Shown here: positions 8,612-15,995 of the stretch, piece by piece
How the letters are laid out: every line of letters starts with the position of its first letter
Position numbering within the stretch: position 1 is the stretch's first letter
Origin: Pseudomonadota bacterium
GTDB taxonomy: Bacteria > Pseudomonadota > Alphaproteobacteria > Rhizobiales > Xanthobacteraceae
DNA length: 64,000 bases
Direction of reading: 5' to 3'
NCBI GenBank assembly: GCA_023404675.1
Contig: JAEYAW010000038.1
Location: 1-64,000, forward strand
The notes under the pieces: generated by a model
What the model saw: the letters and a program-made list of their open reading frames with translations, nothing else
The model's database searches: none
Told to the model about the DNA's origin: nothing
Made by a program: the position numbers and the translations under genes

Positions 8612-8914
8612 CTACCGGCTGTCCTTCAACAACCCGGCCCAGACGGCGAGAATATCGCCTTCGGCCGCATCGTCCTCGGCGACAACCACACTGAATACGG
8701 CAAGCGTGTCGGCGAACTCCTCCATGTCAATGACGCCCCGCGCGTGAAGCGTCGTCGCCAGCAGGGTCAGCGCCTTGCCCTGTGCGGTAATGACCGCCCG
8801 ATCCGCATCGGAAAAGCGGACGCGACGGGCCGGCGACGCCCCCAGCCAGCGGCGCAGGCCGAGCGCCCAATCCGCCCATGGCGGATTTCGCCGTTCAGAA
8901 ATCACAGTGTCCAT
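8612..8914 (-). CDS. Hypothetical protein, divergent from the parB-like gene
   Basis: This 100-residue protein has no family I can name. It is mostly helical, with a Trp-rich start (PPWADWALGLRRWLG) and an acidic C-terminal half. The start at 8914 is preferred because GGAG lies 6 bases upstream on this strand (complement of 8921-8924); the longer upstream frame has no such signal. It ends close to the end of the Cys-rich gene on the other strand (20 bases) and is divergent from the parB-like gene across a gap with repeated TGAACAC sites. Confidence 0.6.
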   Translation of the reverse strand: MDTVISERRNPPWADWALGLRRWLGASPARRVRFSDADRAVITAQGKALTLLATTLHARGVIDMEEFADTLAVFSVVVAEDDAAEGDILAVWAGLLKDSR

Positions 8915-8951
8915 ATATAGCTCCATGCCGCCCCGACTGGCGCCGGGACGG

Positions 8952-9098
8952 TTGAACACGCGTGAACACTGGGAACCGCGCCCCACGTATTTCCCACGCC
9001 GGGCAGGCCCGGCGCTGATGGGTATTCTATTCCGTGGGCCGCCCGACAAGTCGGAGGCCCAGTGTTCAAACGCTTGATGCGATCGCTCCGGTGTTCAA
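8952..9098. promoter_or_regulatory. Four TTGAACAC/GTGTTCAA half-sites between divergent genes
   Basis: TTGAACAC at 8952-8959, TGAACAC at 8962-8968 (around a CACGCGTG palindrome), GTGTTCAA at 9062-9069 and GTGTTCAA at 9091-9098 form two pairs in opposite orientation. They lie in the 363-base gap between the reverse gene at 8612-8914 and the parB-like gene at 9278. They look like binding sites for a dimeric regulator or a partition protein; which one is not shown. Confidence 0.5.
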
Positions 9099-9222
9099 GC
9101 CGCGAGCGATAAAATGCCTATGCCACAGGAAGACTGTCCTGAACATCGCCGTTCTGTTCTCGACCTGGCGGCGCGCGGCCGCACGGCCGGACCAGCAGAG
9201 TGAGAGGGGTGTGGGGATTTTC

Positions 9223-9269
9223 GTGACGGGTTCGGGTCGAGAGAGAGGCTCTCGGCGCCCGTCGCGGAG
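9223..9269 (+). promoter_or_regulatory. Leader hairpin L2 (AGAGG-loop family) before the parB-like gene
   Basis: GACGGG (9225-9230) pairs with CCCGTC (9258-9263). Inside, CGAGAG (9238-9243) pairs with CTCTCG (9249-9254) around an AGAGG loop (9244-9248). The ribosome-binding GCGGAG follows at 9264-9269 and ATG is at 9278. The inner stem differs from L1 and L3 but still pairs perfectly. Confidence 0.65.
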
Positions 9270-9277
9270 AAACCACC

Positions 9278-11428
9278 ATGGCCAGAGCCAAGAAGAAGCC
9301 CGTCCTCGAAATGATCGAGTTCTCGCGGGCACGCGATATTCCCTTCAATCGCATCCATCTGTCGAATGACAATGTGCGCGAAACCGACGTCGAAGCCGGT
9401 CTCGACGATCTCGAACATGATGTCGAGCGCCGCGAGGATCTGATCCAGGGCATCAGTGTCCGCGCCATCCTCGACACGAATGGCAACGAAACCGGCGATT
9501 TCGAGACCCCGGCCGGTGGACGCCGCCACCGCGTCATCGCCCGTCTGATCGAGAAGGGCCGCTTCCCCGCAGATGGCCTCGTTCCCTGCATCGTCAAGAA
9601 GGCCAACGCCAAGACCTCGGCCGTCGACGACTCGCTGGCCGAAAACACCTTCCGGCTCGCGCTCCATCCGCTCGATCAGTTCAAGGCGTTCAAGCGCATG
9701 GTGGACGGCGGCATGAGCACCGAGGACGTCGCCAGCGCCTATCTCACCACCCAGCGCTATGTCGAGCAGCGCCTTGCGCTCGCCAAGGTCTCCCCGAAGC
9801 TGCACGAGGTCTATGCCGAGAACGGCATGACGCTCAGGATGCTGGAGGCGTTTACTGCGCACCCGGATCATGCCCGCCAGGAGCAGGTCTGGGATGCCGT
9901 TCGCCAGTCCTTCAACAAGGAGCCGTGGCGCATCCGGTCGATGCTGACCGAAACCACCGTTCCGTCTTCCGACAAGCGTGCGCTCTTCATCGGTCTCGAC
10001 GCCTATATCGCGGCGGGCGGCCCGGTCCTGCCGCGCTACCTCTTCGATGACGACGAGGACGGCTGGCTGGAAGACGTGCCGCTTCTCGACCGGCTGGTCG
10101 CCGAGAAGCTCAAGGCGGCCGCCGATGCGGTGTCGGCCGAGGGCTGGAAGTGGGTCGCTGCCGACCTCGAACTTCCCTACGGCTACGACTACGATCTGCG
10201 CGGTATCACCGGCACGCCCGCGGAGCTGACCGCCAAGGAACGCCGCGAGCGCGAGAAGCTGCGCAGCGAGCAGGAGCGCCTCGAAGCCGAACATCCCGGC
10301 AACGAGGAACTGCCCGACGAGATCGACCAGCGCCTCGGCGAAATCGAAAAGCAGCTCGAATCCTTCGAGCGCCGCCCGGTCATCTACGATCCGGCCGAGA
10401 TCGCCATCGCCGGCGTCTTCGTCAGCGTCGATCAAGACGGCGAACTTGTCATTGATCGCGGTTGGGTTCGTCCCGAGCATGAAACGGTCGAGACGGCGGA
10501 AGGCGACACCCCCGAGGCCGAAGGCGATGCGGGCGGCGAAACCATCCCTGACGTGCAGCGCACCGTCGTCACCATCGGCGGCCAGCCAGCCGAGCCGGAG
10601 GAGGAAGAGGAAACCATCAAGCCTCTCCCCGAACGGCTGGTGGCGGAACTGACGGCCCACCGCACCGTGGCGCTGCGCGAGGCCGTTGGCGCCAACCCGC
10701 ATATCGCCATCACGGCGCTGCTGCACAAGCTCGTCCGCGACACCTTCAAGCGGAGCACCACCGGCGCGGCCTTCCAGGTCTCGGTGCGCGAGGTCTATTG
10801 CGGCGAGCAGGGCATCGACCTCAAGCACAGCCCCTACGCGAAGGCCGTCGATGAACGGCACGCGGGCTGGAAGGCCGACCTGCCGGCCGATGACGACGCG
10901 CTCTGGGACTGGCTCGACGCACTCGACGACGCCAGCCGCATGGCGCTCCTGGCCCATTGCGTGTCCTACGGCATCAACGCGCTCTACGAGCGGCCGAACC
11001 CGCACAGCGCCATGGGTATCTCCGAGCATGGCCTTCGCATCCGCATGGCGGAGGCCGACCGTCTCGCCCACGCGACGGGGCTGGACATGGTGCAAGCCGG
11101 CTTCCGGCCCACCGTCGCCAACTATCTCGGCCGCGTCACCAAGCCGAGAATCCTCGCAGCGGTGCAGGAGGCCCTCGGCGAAGACAAGGCACGCCTGATC
11201 GACCATCTGAAGAAGGACGACATGGCGCGTGAGGCCGAACGCCTGCTGGCCGATACCGGTTGGCTGCCCGAGCCGCTGCGTCTCGCGGCCGAGGAACCCG
11301 CCGCCGAAACCTCGACCGAACAGGACGAGGCCGATGTGGCGCTGCCCGACTTCCTCGCCGGCAATGACGACGAGGATGCGGCCGAGACCGCCGACGACCC
11401 GGCCGTGGCGCTTGTCGCCGCCGAATGA
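9278..11428 (+). CDS. ParB/Srx-domain protein, large ICE-associated form
   Basis: This 716-residue protein has a ParB N-terminal nuclease/CTPase-like domain: residues ~20-130 include the strand PFNRIHLSNDNVRET and the box AGGRRHRVIARLIEKG. An HTH-like region follows (~135-190, MSTEDVASAYLTTQRYVEQRLALAKVSP). The rest is a long C-terminal half with a charged coiled coil (~320-370) and acidic spacers, well beyond the ~300 residues of chromosomal ParB. In ICEs such proteins are annotated as ParB-like nucleases or partition proteins; the exact role is open. It has its own leader L2 and is followed by a terminator-like hairpin. Confidence 0.85.
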   Translation: MARAKKKPVLEMIEFSRARDIPFNRIHLSNDNVRETDVEAGLDDLEHDVERREDLIQGISVRAILDTNGNETGDFETPAGGRRHRVIARLIEKGRFPADGLVPCIVKKANAKTSAVDDSLAENTFRLALHPLDQFKAFKRMVDGGMSTEDVASAYLTTQRYVEQRLALAKVSPKLHEVYAENGMTLRMLEAFTAHPDHARQEQVWDAVRQSFNKEPWRIRSMLTETTVPSSDKRALFIGLDAYIAAGGPVLPRYLFDDDEDGWLEDVPLLDRLVAEKLKAAADAVSAEGWKWVAADLELPYGYDYDLRGITGTPAELTAKERREREKLRSEQERLEAEHPGNEELPDEIDQRLGEIEKQLESFERRPVIYDPAEIAIAGVFVSVDQDGELVIDRGWVRPEHETVETAEGDTPEAEGDAGGETIPDVQRTVVTIGGQPAEPEEEEETIKPLPERLVAELTAHRTVALREAVGANPHIAITALLHKLVRDTFKRSTTGAAFQVSVREVYCGEQGIDLKHSPYAKAVDERHAGWKADLPADDDALWDWLDALDDASRMALLAHCVSYGINALYERPNPHSAMGISEHGLRIRMAEADRLAHATGLDMVQAGFRPTVANYLGRVTKPRILAAVQEALGEDKARLIDHLKKDDMAREAERLLADTGWLPEPLRLAAEEPAAETSTEQDEADVALPDFLAGNDDEDAAETADDPAVALVAAE

Positions 11429-11485
11429 CCGGCTCCAGCGGGGCGGCTCCGGTCGCCCCGTTTCCTTCCGCATGTCCACCCTTCA

Positions 11486-11517
11486 GGCCCGGCATCCCGC
11501 CGGGCCGTTTTCGTTTT
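11486..11517 (+). terminator. Intrinsic terminator-like hairpin after the parB-like gene
   Basis: GGCCCGGC (11486-11493) pairs with GCCGGGCC (11499-11506) around ATCCC, followed by GTTTTCGTTTT. The next gene's ribosome site begins right after the T-rich part, so this may attenuate rather than end transcription. Confidence 0.65.
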
Positions 11518-11529
11518 CGGAGACCTTTC

Positions 11530-12006
11530 ATGTCCGCCCATATCGTTCACGACACCGCACCCCTCGGGGCGCTGATCCGCTACACCGACCACGCCCCGAA
11601 GCCCCCAGCCCGCTTCACTAAGAAGCTCGCCGCCTGGGAACGCCGCAACGGCGTCGGCCGGCTGGTGAGGAAGGAACCGGCGCGCGAGCGTCCGACCTAT
11701 TCCTCTCCCGCCTCCATCACGCTGCACGAAGGCAATTTCGCCAGCGGCGGCGTGATCCTTGTCACCGTCATGCGGACGCATTCGGTCGACAGCGATCTCA
11801 CCTTCGAGATCGTCGAACGTCCCGCCATCGGCATGGTGCGCGTGCTTCAGGACATCGGCGAGAACAGCGAACTGCTGCATCTTGCCGAAAGCCGCGAGGC
11901 GGCCGAGCTGTGGCTGGCGAAGAACCGATACAGTTCGGCGCGGATCGAGGAGATCACCGCCGATGAGGTCGGCGCCGATGTCGTCGAGGGGCGCGCCGCC
12001 GCCTGA
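11530..12006 (+). CDS. Conserved ICE protein of unknown function
   Basis: This 158-residue protein has no domain that I can name. The N-terminal ~50 residues are basic (ARFTKKLAAWERRNGVGRLVRKE), and the rest alternates strands and helices with the segment GGVILVTVMRTHSVDSDLTFEIVE. ATG 11530 follows GGAG at 11519-11522. The gene sits between two similar GC-hairpin/T-run elements and is probably its own transcription unit or the second gene of an attenuated operon. Confidence 0.65.
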   Translation: MSAHIVHDTAPLGALIRYTDHAPKPPARFTKKLAAWERRNGVGRLVRKEPARERPTYSSPASITLHEGNFASGGVILVTVMRTHSVDSDLTFEIVERPAIGMVRVLQDIGENSELLHLAESREAAELWLAKNRYSSARIEEITADEVGADVVEGRAAA

Positions 12007-12037
12007 TCCGCAACGGGGACAGGCGATTCCATCTTTC

Positions 12038-12070
12038 GGCCCGGCTCCCCGCAGGAGACCGGGCCTTTTT
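12038..12070 (+). terminator. Intrinsic terminator
   Basis: GGCCCGG (12038-12044) pairs with CCGGGCC (12059-12065), with an inner CTCC/GGAG pairing, and is followed by TTTTT (12066-12070). It closes the gene ending at 12006 and lies 18 bases before the next ATG. Confidence 0.75.
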
Positions 12071-12088
12071 CTGTTTCAGGAGCATCTC

Positions 12089-12388
12089 ATGTTCATCACC
12101 ATCGACGAAATTTTCGCACAGGATCGTGAGAACGACCCCGGCGAACGCAGCCTTCCGTGGGAAGAAACCCGCGACGGCCTGACCGTCATCGTTGAGCCGA
12201 AACCGCATTGGGCCGAGGACATGCGCGCGTTCCGGCTCGGTTCTCAAGAATACTGCCGCTATGCGGAGTGGACCGCAAATGGCAGCCGGGCGCGGTTCTA
12301 CGGCCATAGCGACACCACCGGGGACGCGGTGATGATGAAGGCCCGGGCCATGATCGCCCGCGAGATCGCGGATGGCCTGTGGCGATGA
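12089..12388 (+). CDS. Small conserved ICE protein
   Basis: This 99-residue protein has no named domain I can assign. It starts MFITIDEIFAQDRENDPGE, has a strand-rich centre (DGLTVIVEPKPHWAEDMRAF) and a helical C-terminus (DAVMMKARAMIAREIADG). ATG 12089 follows CAGGAG at 12078-12083. Its place just after a terminator and just before a 380-base gap suggests a short monocistronic unit. Confidence 0.65.
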   Translation: MFITIDEIFAQDRENDPGERSLPWEETRDGLTVIVEPKPHWAEDMRAFRLGSQEYCRYAEWTANGSRARFYGHSDTTGDAVMMKARAMIAREIADGLWR

Positions 12389-12771
12389 GGGTTTCTCAGA
12401 GCCAGGGGACATCCGGTTCGACGTTTCGACGCCATCGTTCTCGCAGATGGCAGGCCGGGTGACGGCTTCGCCCGAAACATACGTCTTCCCCTGGATCAGC
12501 GAGGCGGCAAGGCTGGCTGGCGGCGCATCTCGCAAAGAGGTTGCGGCTCCCGTCACCGGCAAGACACCACCCCCGCTTCCATTCGCTAACCTTGGTCCGA
12601 TCCGGGTCTTGTTCAATCAACCCGTGAAGGGTCGGCTTACGCAAGCGTGCCGCCCTCGGGGATTCGGAAAGAGTCCGAACGCCCGAGGGTGATTGCAGCC
12701 CCGGTCAGACACTTCGGGCGCCTGTCGCGCGGGGGATGGTCCCCCGCCTCCAGAGACAGGAGCCGGAACCC
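12389..12771. other. Intergenic stretch with strong hairpins, no convincing gene
   Basis: Open frames in this gap lack a ribosome site and look like noise. Notable structures are the long two-part inverted repeat at 12653-12689 and a GC hairpin GCGGGGG...CCCCCGC around 12728-12746 enclosed by CCTGTC/GACAGG just before the next small gene. Confidence 0.5.
12653..12689. repeat. Two-part inverted repeat (possible cruciform/hairpin)
   Basis: CCCTCGGG (12653-12660) pairs with CCCGAGGG (12682-12689), and nested inside TTCGGA (12663-12668) pairs with TCCGAA (12674-12679), leaving a five-base loop AAGAG. There is no T-run on either side, so it is not a simple terminator. It could be an operator, an RNA element or a replication/transfer site. 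Confidence 0.6.
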
Positions 12772-12936
12772 ATGTCCTACGCAGATGCCACCGCCTTCGC
12801 CACCAGCCTCGCCGCCACCCTGATGGTCTCGATCGTCGTGTTCCAGGCCGGCGACGGCACCCACGGCGCCGCACCGGCCGGCGAGTTCGACGGCGACGAA
12901 GACATGATCGAACTCGAAATCGACCCCTGGCAATGA
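12772..12936 (+). CDS. Small protein, possible membrane segment
   Basis: This 54-residue frame has an N-terminal hydrophobic stretch (FATSLAATLMVSIVVF, residues ~9-24) and an acidic tail (GDEDMIELEIDPWQ). AGGAGCCGGAACCC precedes ATG 12772. Its size and lack of relatives make it tentative, but it is bracketed by regulatory structures on both sides and its composition is protein-like. Confidence 0.5.
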   Translation: MSYADATAFATSLAATLMVSIVVFQAGDGTHGAAPAGEFDGDEDMIELEIDPWQ

Positions 12937-13068
12937 GGCGCCTGCGCCTCATCGACGGCCCGGATCGCCGGCGCGACCGGGCCTTCCATCATGCGGCGGC
13001 AGTCCGCCGCCAGCATCGACGCCGGGCCACAGCCCCGGCGGGAGAGGAAGAGGTCGGGCCGGTTGGCC

Positions 13069-13116
13069 GTGACGGGTTGAAAGGTGGAGGAGAGGCTTCC
13101 GCCGCCCGTCGCGGAG
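13069..13116 (+). promoter_or_regulatory. Leader hairpin L3 (AGAGG-loop family)
   Basis: GACGGG (13071-13076) pairs with CCCGTC (13105-13110). Inside, 13083-13090 pairs with 13096-13103 over eight positions around the loop AGAGG (13091-13095). GCGGAG (13111-13116) is the ribosome site and ATG follows at 13124. Confidence 0.65.
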
Positions 13117-13123
13117 TGATCCG

Positions 13124-13681
13124 ATGACCCGTTCCCACCCTGAAACCTTCCGCTCGATCGGACAGATTCTCGCCGGACAGGTGCTTCCCCGCCTTGAGCG
13201 TGCCCAGAGCCGCCCGCTGCGCGTCTCCTGCCTCGGCACGATCAGCTATGACGGCGCCACCGAGGCCGATTGCGTGGATCGCAGCATCCCGATCGGCGAG
13301 GCCGCTTCACCGCAGGACGCCATGGCGCTTGCCGCCACCCGCGTCTCGCGCGGCGACATCCGCGCCATTCCCGACGACACGCTGCGCTTCCGGCCGACAT
13401 TCATCGTCGTTCAGGACAGTGCGTTCGGCCTGGTCCTTGCCGGTGAAATCCGCGCCGGCCTCATCCTTTGGCAGCAGCCCGTCGCCAGCAAGGCCGAAGC
13501 CACCCGGATCGTGCTCGACGCCAGCCGCCTGCGCGGCAGGGCTTTCGCCGCCACCGGCCGCGGCGATCACGCCGCAGCCCGCGATCTGCGTTTCCAGGCC
13601 ACACGGCTCGAAGCGCGGCTGGTCGATCCCGCCTGGCGCGAGATCGCCGCCGAGCTGCTCCGGCTGCCGCAGGCCGCGTGA
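13124..13681 (+). CDS. Conserved ICE protein of unknown function
   Basis: This 185-residue protein carries no domain I can name. It has a conserved-looking core with SCLGTISYDGATEADCVDRS and PTFIVVQDSAFGLVLAGEI, and a helical C-terminal third (ARDLRFQATRLEARLVDPAW). It is expressed behind leader L3 and is the first of a group of small unknown genes up to 15.1 kb that accompany ParB- and helicase-type genes in this class of element. Confidence 0.65.
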   Translation: MTRSHPETFRSIGQILAGQVLPRLERAQSRPLRVSCLGTISYDGATEADCVDRSIPIGEAASPQDAMALAATRVSRGDIRAIPDDTLRFRPTFIVVQDSAFGLVLAGEIRAGLILWQQPVASKAEATRIVLDASRLRGRAFAATGRGDHAAARDLRFQATRLEARLVDPAWREIAAELLRLPQAA

Positions 13682-13746
13682 TTTCTCCTTTCCCCAACAA
13701 CCACCCGCCCGGTCATGCGCCGCGCGCCGATCCCATGGAGTTTCTC

Positions 13747-14148
13747 ATGCCCAGATATGTCGTCAGCAAAGGCCATGACGCCTTCGCCTACTATGAAACC
13801 GTCGTCGAGACCGACACGCCCGAAGAGGCCCGGCGGCTCGCCACCAGCTACAACTACGAGGGCGAATGGCTCGCCACCGGCTATGTGCAGGAGTTCGACG
13901 ATTACGAAATCGACGAGCATAGCGGCGTTCGCCTGCTCGAAGAGGGCGAGACCGTCGAGGCGTTCCTGACCATCGGCGTCACCGCCGAGGAGCGCGACGC
14001 CGTGCTGGCGGGCCTGCGGCTCCTTCAGCTCGCTCTTGCGCGCGGCGACATCGACCCGCCGCTCAGGAGCATTCTCACCAATGACGGCGCGCATGCCGGT
14101 CTCGATCTCGCCCGGATCGACGCCCTGTGCGAACGCACCAACGTCTAG
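13747..14148 (+). CDS. Conserved ICE protein of unknown function
   Basis: This 133-residue, strongly acidic protein starts MPRYVVSKGHDAFAYYETVVE and contains EFDDYEIDEHSGVRLLEEGETVE. No named domain is assigned. ATG 13747 is preferred over an in-frame ATG at 13735 because GGAG at 13737-13740 sits at the right distance. The next small gene begins 9 bases after its stop with a strong GGAGG, so they are cotranscribed. Confidence 0.62.
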   Translation: MPRYVVSKGHDAFAYYETVVETDTPEEARRLATSYNYEGEWLATGYVQEFDDYEIDEHSGVRLLEEGETVEAFLTIGVTAEERDAVLAGLRLLQLALARGDIDPPLRSILTNDGAHAGLDLARIDALCERTNV

Positions 14149-14157
14149 GAGGCGGCA

Positions 14158-14352
14158 ATGTATGCGACCTATCTGCGCCTCGGTATCACCGTCTGGGACG
14201 GCGAGCGCGCCGTCATCCGCGCCGCACGCCGCAAGCTGGCGCGATCCGCCCTGCGCGATCCGGCCAGCCGGGAAGCGCGCAAACGCTTCTATCGCGACAT
14301 GCTCGGCCACCATGCCGATGCCCAACGGCGCGTGATGCAGTTCCGCCTCTGA
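14158..14352 (+). CDS. Small basic protein
   Basis: This 64-residue, Arg-rich helical protein starts MYATYLRLGITVWDGERAVI. GGAGG at 14149-14153 precedes ATG 14158 at ideal spacing. The charge suggests nucleic-acid contact, but that is inference only. It ends 29 bases before a terminator hairpin. Confidence 0.6.
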   Translation: MYATYLRLGITVWDGERAVIRAARRKLARSALRDPASREARKRFYRDMLGHHADAQRRVMQFRL

Positions 14353-14381
14353 CGCCACCGGCGTCGCAATCATCCATCCTC

Positions 14382-14410
14382 GCCCGGCCTTGCGCCGGGC
14401 TTTGTCGTTT
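14382..14410 (+). terminator. Intrinsic terminator-like hairpin
   Basis: GCCCGGC (14382-14388) pairs with GCCGGGC (14394-14400), followed by TTTGTCGTTT. The CAGGAG ribosome site of the next short frame follows at once, as with the hairpins at 11486 and 12038. Confidence 0.65.
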
Positions 14411-14422
14411 CAGGAGTCCGAC

Positions 14423-14479
14423 ATGACCGAATATTCCACCGATCACTCCCGCCCGCATGGAGGTGGTCCCCATGCCTGA
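14423..14479 (+). CDS. Short upstream peptide overlapping the next gene
   Basis: An 18-codon frame (MTEYSTDHSRPHGGGPHA) follows CAGGAG and ends in TGA at 14477-14479, inside the first codons of the next gene (ATG 14472). The next gene's own ribosome site GGAGGTGG lies within it. It could be a leader peptide that couples or gates translation of the following gene; only the arrangement is seen. Confidence 0.4.
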   Translation: MTEYSTDHSRPHGGGPHA

Positions 14480-15116
14480 GATCATCGAAACCACCGTCTA
14501 TCGGCTGAACGAGCTGTCCGACGCCGCCAAGGACAAGGCCCGCGCCTGGTATCGCGAGGGCGGCTTCGACTACGACTGGCATGATGCCGTCTATGAGGAT
14601 TTCCAGCACGTCGCGGAAATCCTCGGCATCGACTTCAAGACCCGCGCCGTCCGCCTGATGGGCGGCGGCACGCGCCGCGAACCCTGCATCTGGTTCCGGG
14701 GCTTCTGGTCGCAAGGCGACGGCGCCTGTTGGGAGGGGTCGTATTCCTACGCCAGAAATGCCACGGCCAAAATCCGGGCCTATGCGCCACAGGATCAGGA
14801 GCTTCATCGGATCGCTGACGCCCTGCAGGCGATCCAGCGCCGCAACTTCTATCAGCTACGCGCCGAGGTCAGCCATCGCGGACATTATTATCACGAGTAT
14901 TGCATGGCGATCTCGGTCGAGCGCGACAGTCCGACATATCAGGACATGACCGAGGATGCCGAGGAGAGCGTGACCGAAGCGCTGCGCGATCTCGCCCGCT
15001 GGCTCTACCGGCAGCTCGAACGCGAATATGAGTATCTCTCGTCCGACGAGGTGGTCGACGACACGATCGTCGCCAACGAATACACCTTCACCGAAGCGGG
15101 GCGCCGGTTCGGATAG
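14472..15116 (+). CDS. Conserved ICE protein of unknown function
   Basis: This 214-residue protein starts MPEIIETTVYRLNELSDAAK and is rich in Tyr, Trp and acidic residues, with central segments DAVYEDFQHVAEILGIDF and CWEGSYSYARNATAKIRAY. Database entries of this type are sometimes called antitoxin of a stability system, but I see no antitoxin fold and would not assign one. GGAGGTGG at 14459-14466 supports ATG 14472; ATG 14457 is in frame but lacks a site. Confidence 0.65.
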   Translation: MPEIIETTVYRLNELSDAAKDKARAWYREGGFDYDWHDAVYEDFQHVAEILGIDFKTRAVRLMGGGTRREPCIWFRGFWSQGDGACWEGSYSYARNATAKIRAYAPQDQELHRIADALQAIQRRNFYQLRAEVSHRGHYYHEYCMAISVERDSPTYQDMTEDAEESVTEALRDLARWLYRQLEREYEYLSSDEVVDDTIVANEYTFTEAGRRFG

Positions 15117-15158
15117 ACGACATGGTTGCCGGGCGGCGGGAAGCGTGCCGGCCCTGAT

Positions 15159-15542
15159 CTACAGGACACCCTCGATGTCGGTCCGGGCGAAATCGTCCCC
15201 GACATAGAGCAGCGGCGCTTTCCGTTCCTTCGCGGCCTCATAGGCGAAGCAATCGCCGAAATTGAGCGATGCGCGGTGAACACCTTTTCCCCATGCGTCA
15301 TAGGCCGACGCGATCCGCTGCGCTGACGCGGCGGTCACATTGACGATCTCGAATCCGAGGTCATCGAGCAGGCGGATCATCTCCTCACCGACATTCCGGC
15401 GGTTCGCCACGATCAGCGCCTCGGCCACGGTGCCGGCGGAGATCAGCAATTCCTCTTCCGCCTCAAGCGCCGCGATACAGGCGTCCGCCTCCGGCTCGTC
15501 GAGCAGAATGGCCATCAGCGCGGAGGTATCGACGACCATCAT
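15159..15542 (-). CDS. vapC: PIN-domain ribonuclease toxin (VapC family)
   Basis: This 127-residue protein has the PIN layout: MVVDTSALMAILLDEPEAD with the first Asp at residue 5, an internal TVAEALIV acidic helix, and the C-terminal SLNFGDCFAYEAA with GDDFARTDI. VapC toxins cut structured RNA (tRNA or rRNA) when freed from antitoxin. It starts by ATGA overlap with the antitoxin gene and is read on the strand opposite to its backbone neighbours. Its likely role here is stabilising the element. Confidence 0.88.
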   Translation of the reverse strand: MMVVDTSALMAILLDEPEADACIAALEAEEELLISAGTVAEALIVANRRNVGEEMIRLLDDLGFEIVNVTAASAQRIASAYDAWGKGVHRASLNFGDCFAYEAAKERKAPLLYVGDDFARTDIEGVL

Positions 15543-15796
15543 TGCGGCATGCCGTCGTCATCATAAAGGAAGTCCTGACTCCGCGCGGCAGGCGCTCCCG
15601 CCAGCGCCTTCGCCGCACCGGATTTCCGAAGCGCCTCAAGAAGCGTCCGGCGATCCTTCCGGCCCGGCACATTGCGGACAGGGACAAGCCGCACGGCGGC
15701 ATGGCCATGGCGGGTCAACACCACTTCATCGCCGGCCTCTGCGCGGCGCACCAGTTCCGTCAACTGGCCTTTGGCTTCGGTCACGGAAATTCGCAT
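15539..15796 (-). CDS. Phd/YefM-type antitoxin
   Basis: This 85-residue protein opens with the Phd/YefM signature ISVTEAKGQLTELVRRAEAG and DEVVLTRHGHAAVRLVP, the DNA-binding dimer half. The C-terminal ~35 residues (ALAGAPAARSQDFLYDDDG) would wrap the PIN toxin. It is first in the operon, with two matching palindromes directly upstream that are likely autoregulatory operators. The Phd-type antitoxin with a PIN toxin is a common mixed pairing. Confidence 0.85.
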   Translation of the reverse strand: MRISVTEAKGQLTELVRRAEAGDEVVLTRHGHAAVRLVPVRNVPGRKDRRTLLEALRKSGAAKALAGAPAARSQDFLYDDDGMPQ

Positions 15797-15807
15797 GACG
15801 CCTCCTT

Positions 15808-15862
15808 ATGGACCGCTCAATAGTCCATTTCTATCCGAGAAATGGACCGTTCGATGGTCCAT
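15808..15862 (-). promoter_or_regulatory. Two palindromic operators of the Phd-VapC operon
   Basis: Two 21-base boxes share the form ATGGAC-N9-GTCCAT, at 15808-15828 and 15842-15862, 34 bases centre to centre. A TTGACA (complement of 15862-15867) abuts the outer box and could be the -35 element. The paired boxes just before the antitoxin start are typical of antitoxin autoregulation. Confidence 0.75.
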
Positions 15863-15918
15863 GTCAAGGTGCGCGAAGCACGGGCCGCCCGTTCCTGCTT
15901 GAGAGGGAGAGGAAGGCC

Positions 15919-15976
15919 GGGACGGGTTTGAGCCGGTGCGGTCGAGAGAGAGCGCTGCGCGGCTCGATCCTGTTCC
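15919..15976 (+). promoter_or_regulatory. Degenerate leader L4 before the helicase gene
   Basis: GGGACGGG (15919-15926) can pair with CCTGTTCC (15969-15976) using two G-U pairs, and GAGCCG with CGGCTC inside. The loop region contains GAGAGAGAG. It sits where L1-L3 sit relative to their genes and starts with the same ACGGGTT, but the inner part is longer and less clear. Confidence 0.4.
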
Positions 15977-15995
15977 GCTCTCCGAGGCTCATCCC

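Noticed and set aside
12372..12692. Open frame of 106 codons after the gene at 12089-12388
   Set aside because: It overlaps the previous gene out of frame, lacks a ribosome site and runs through a strong inverted repeat.
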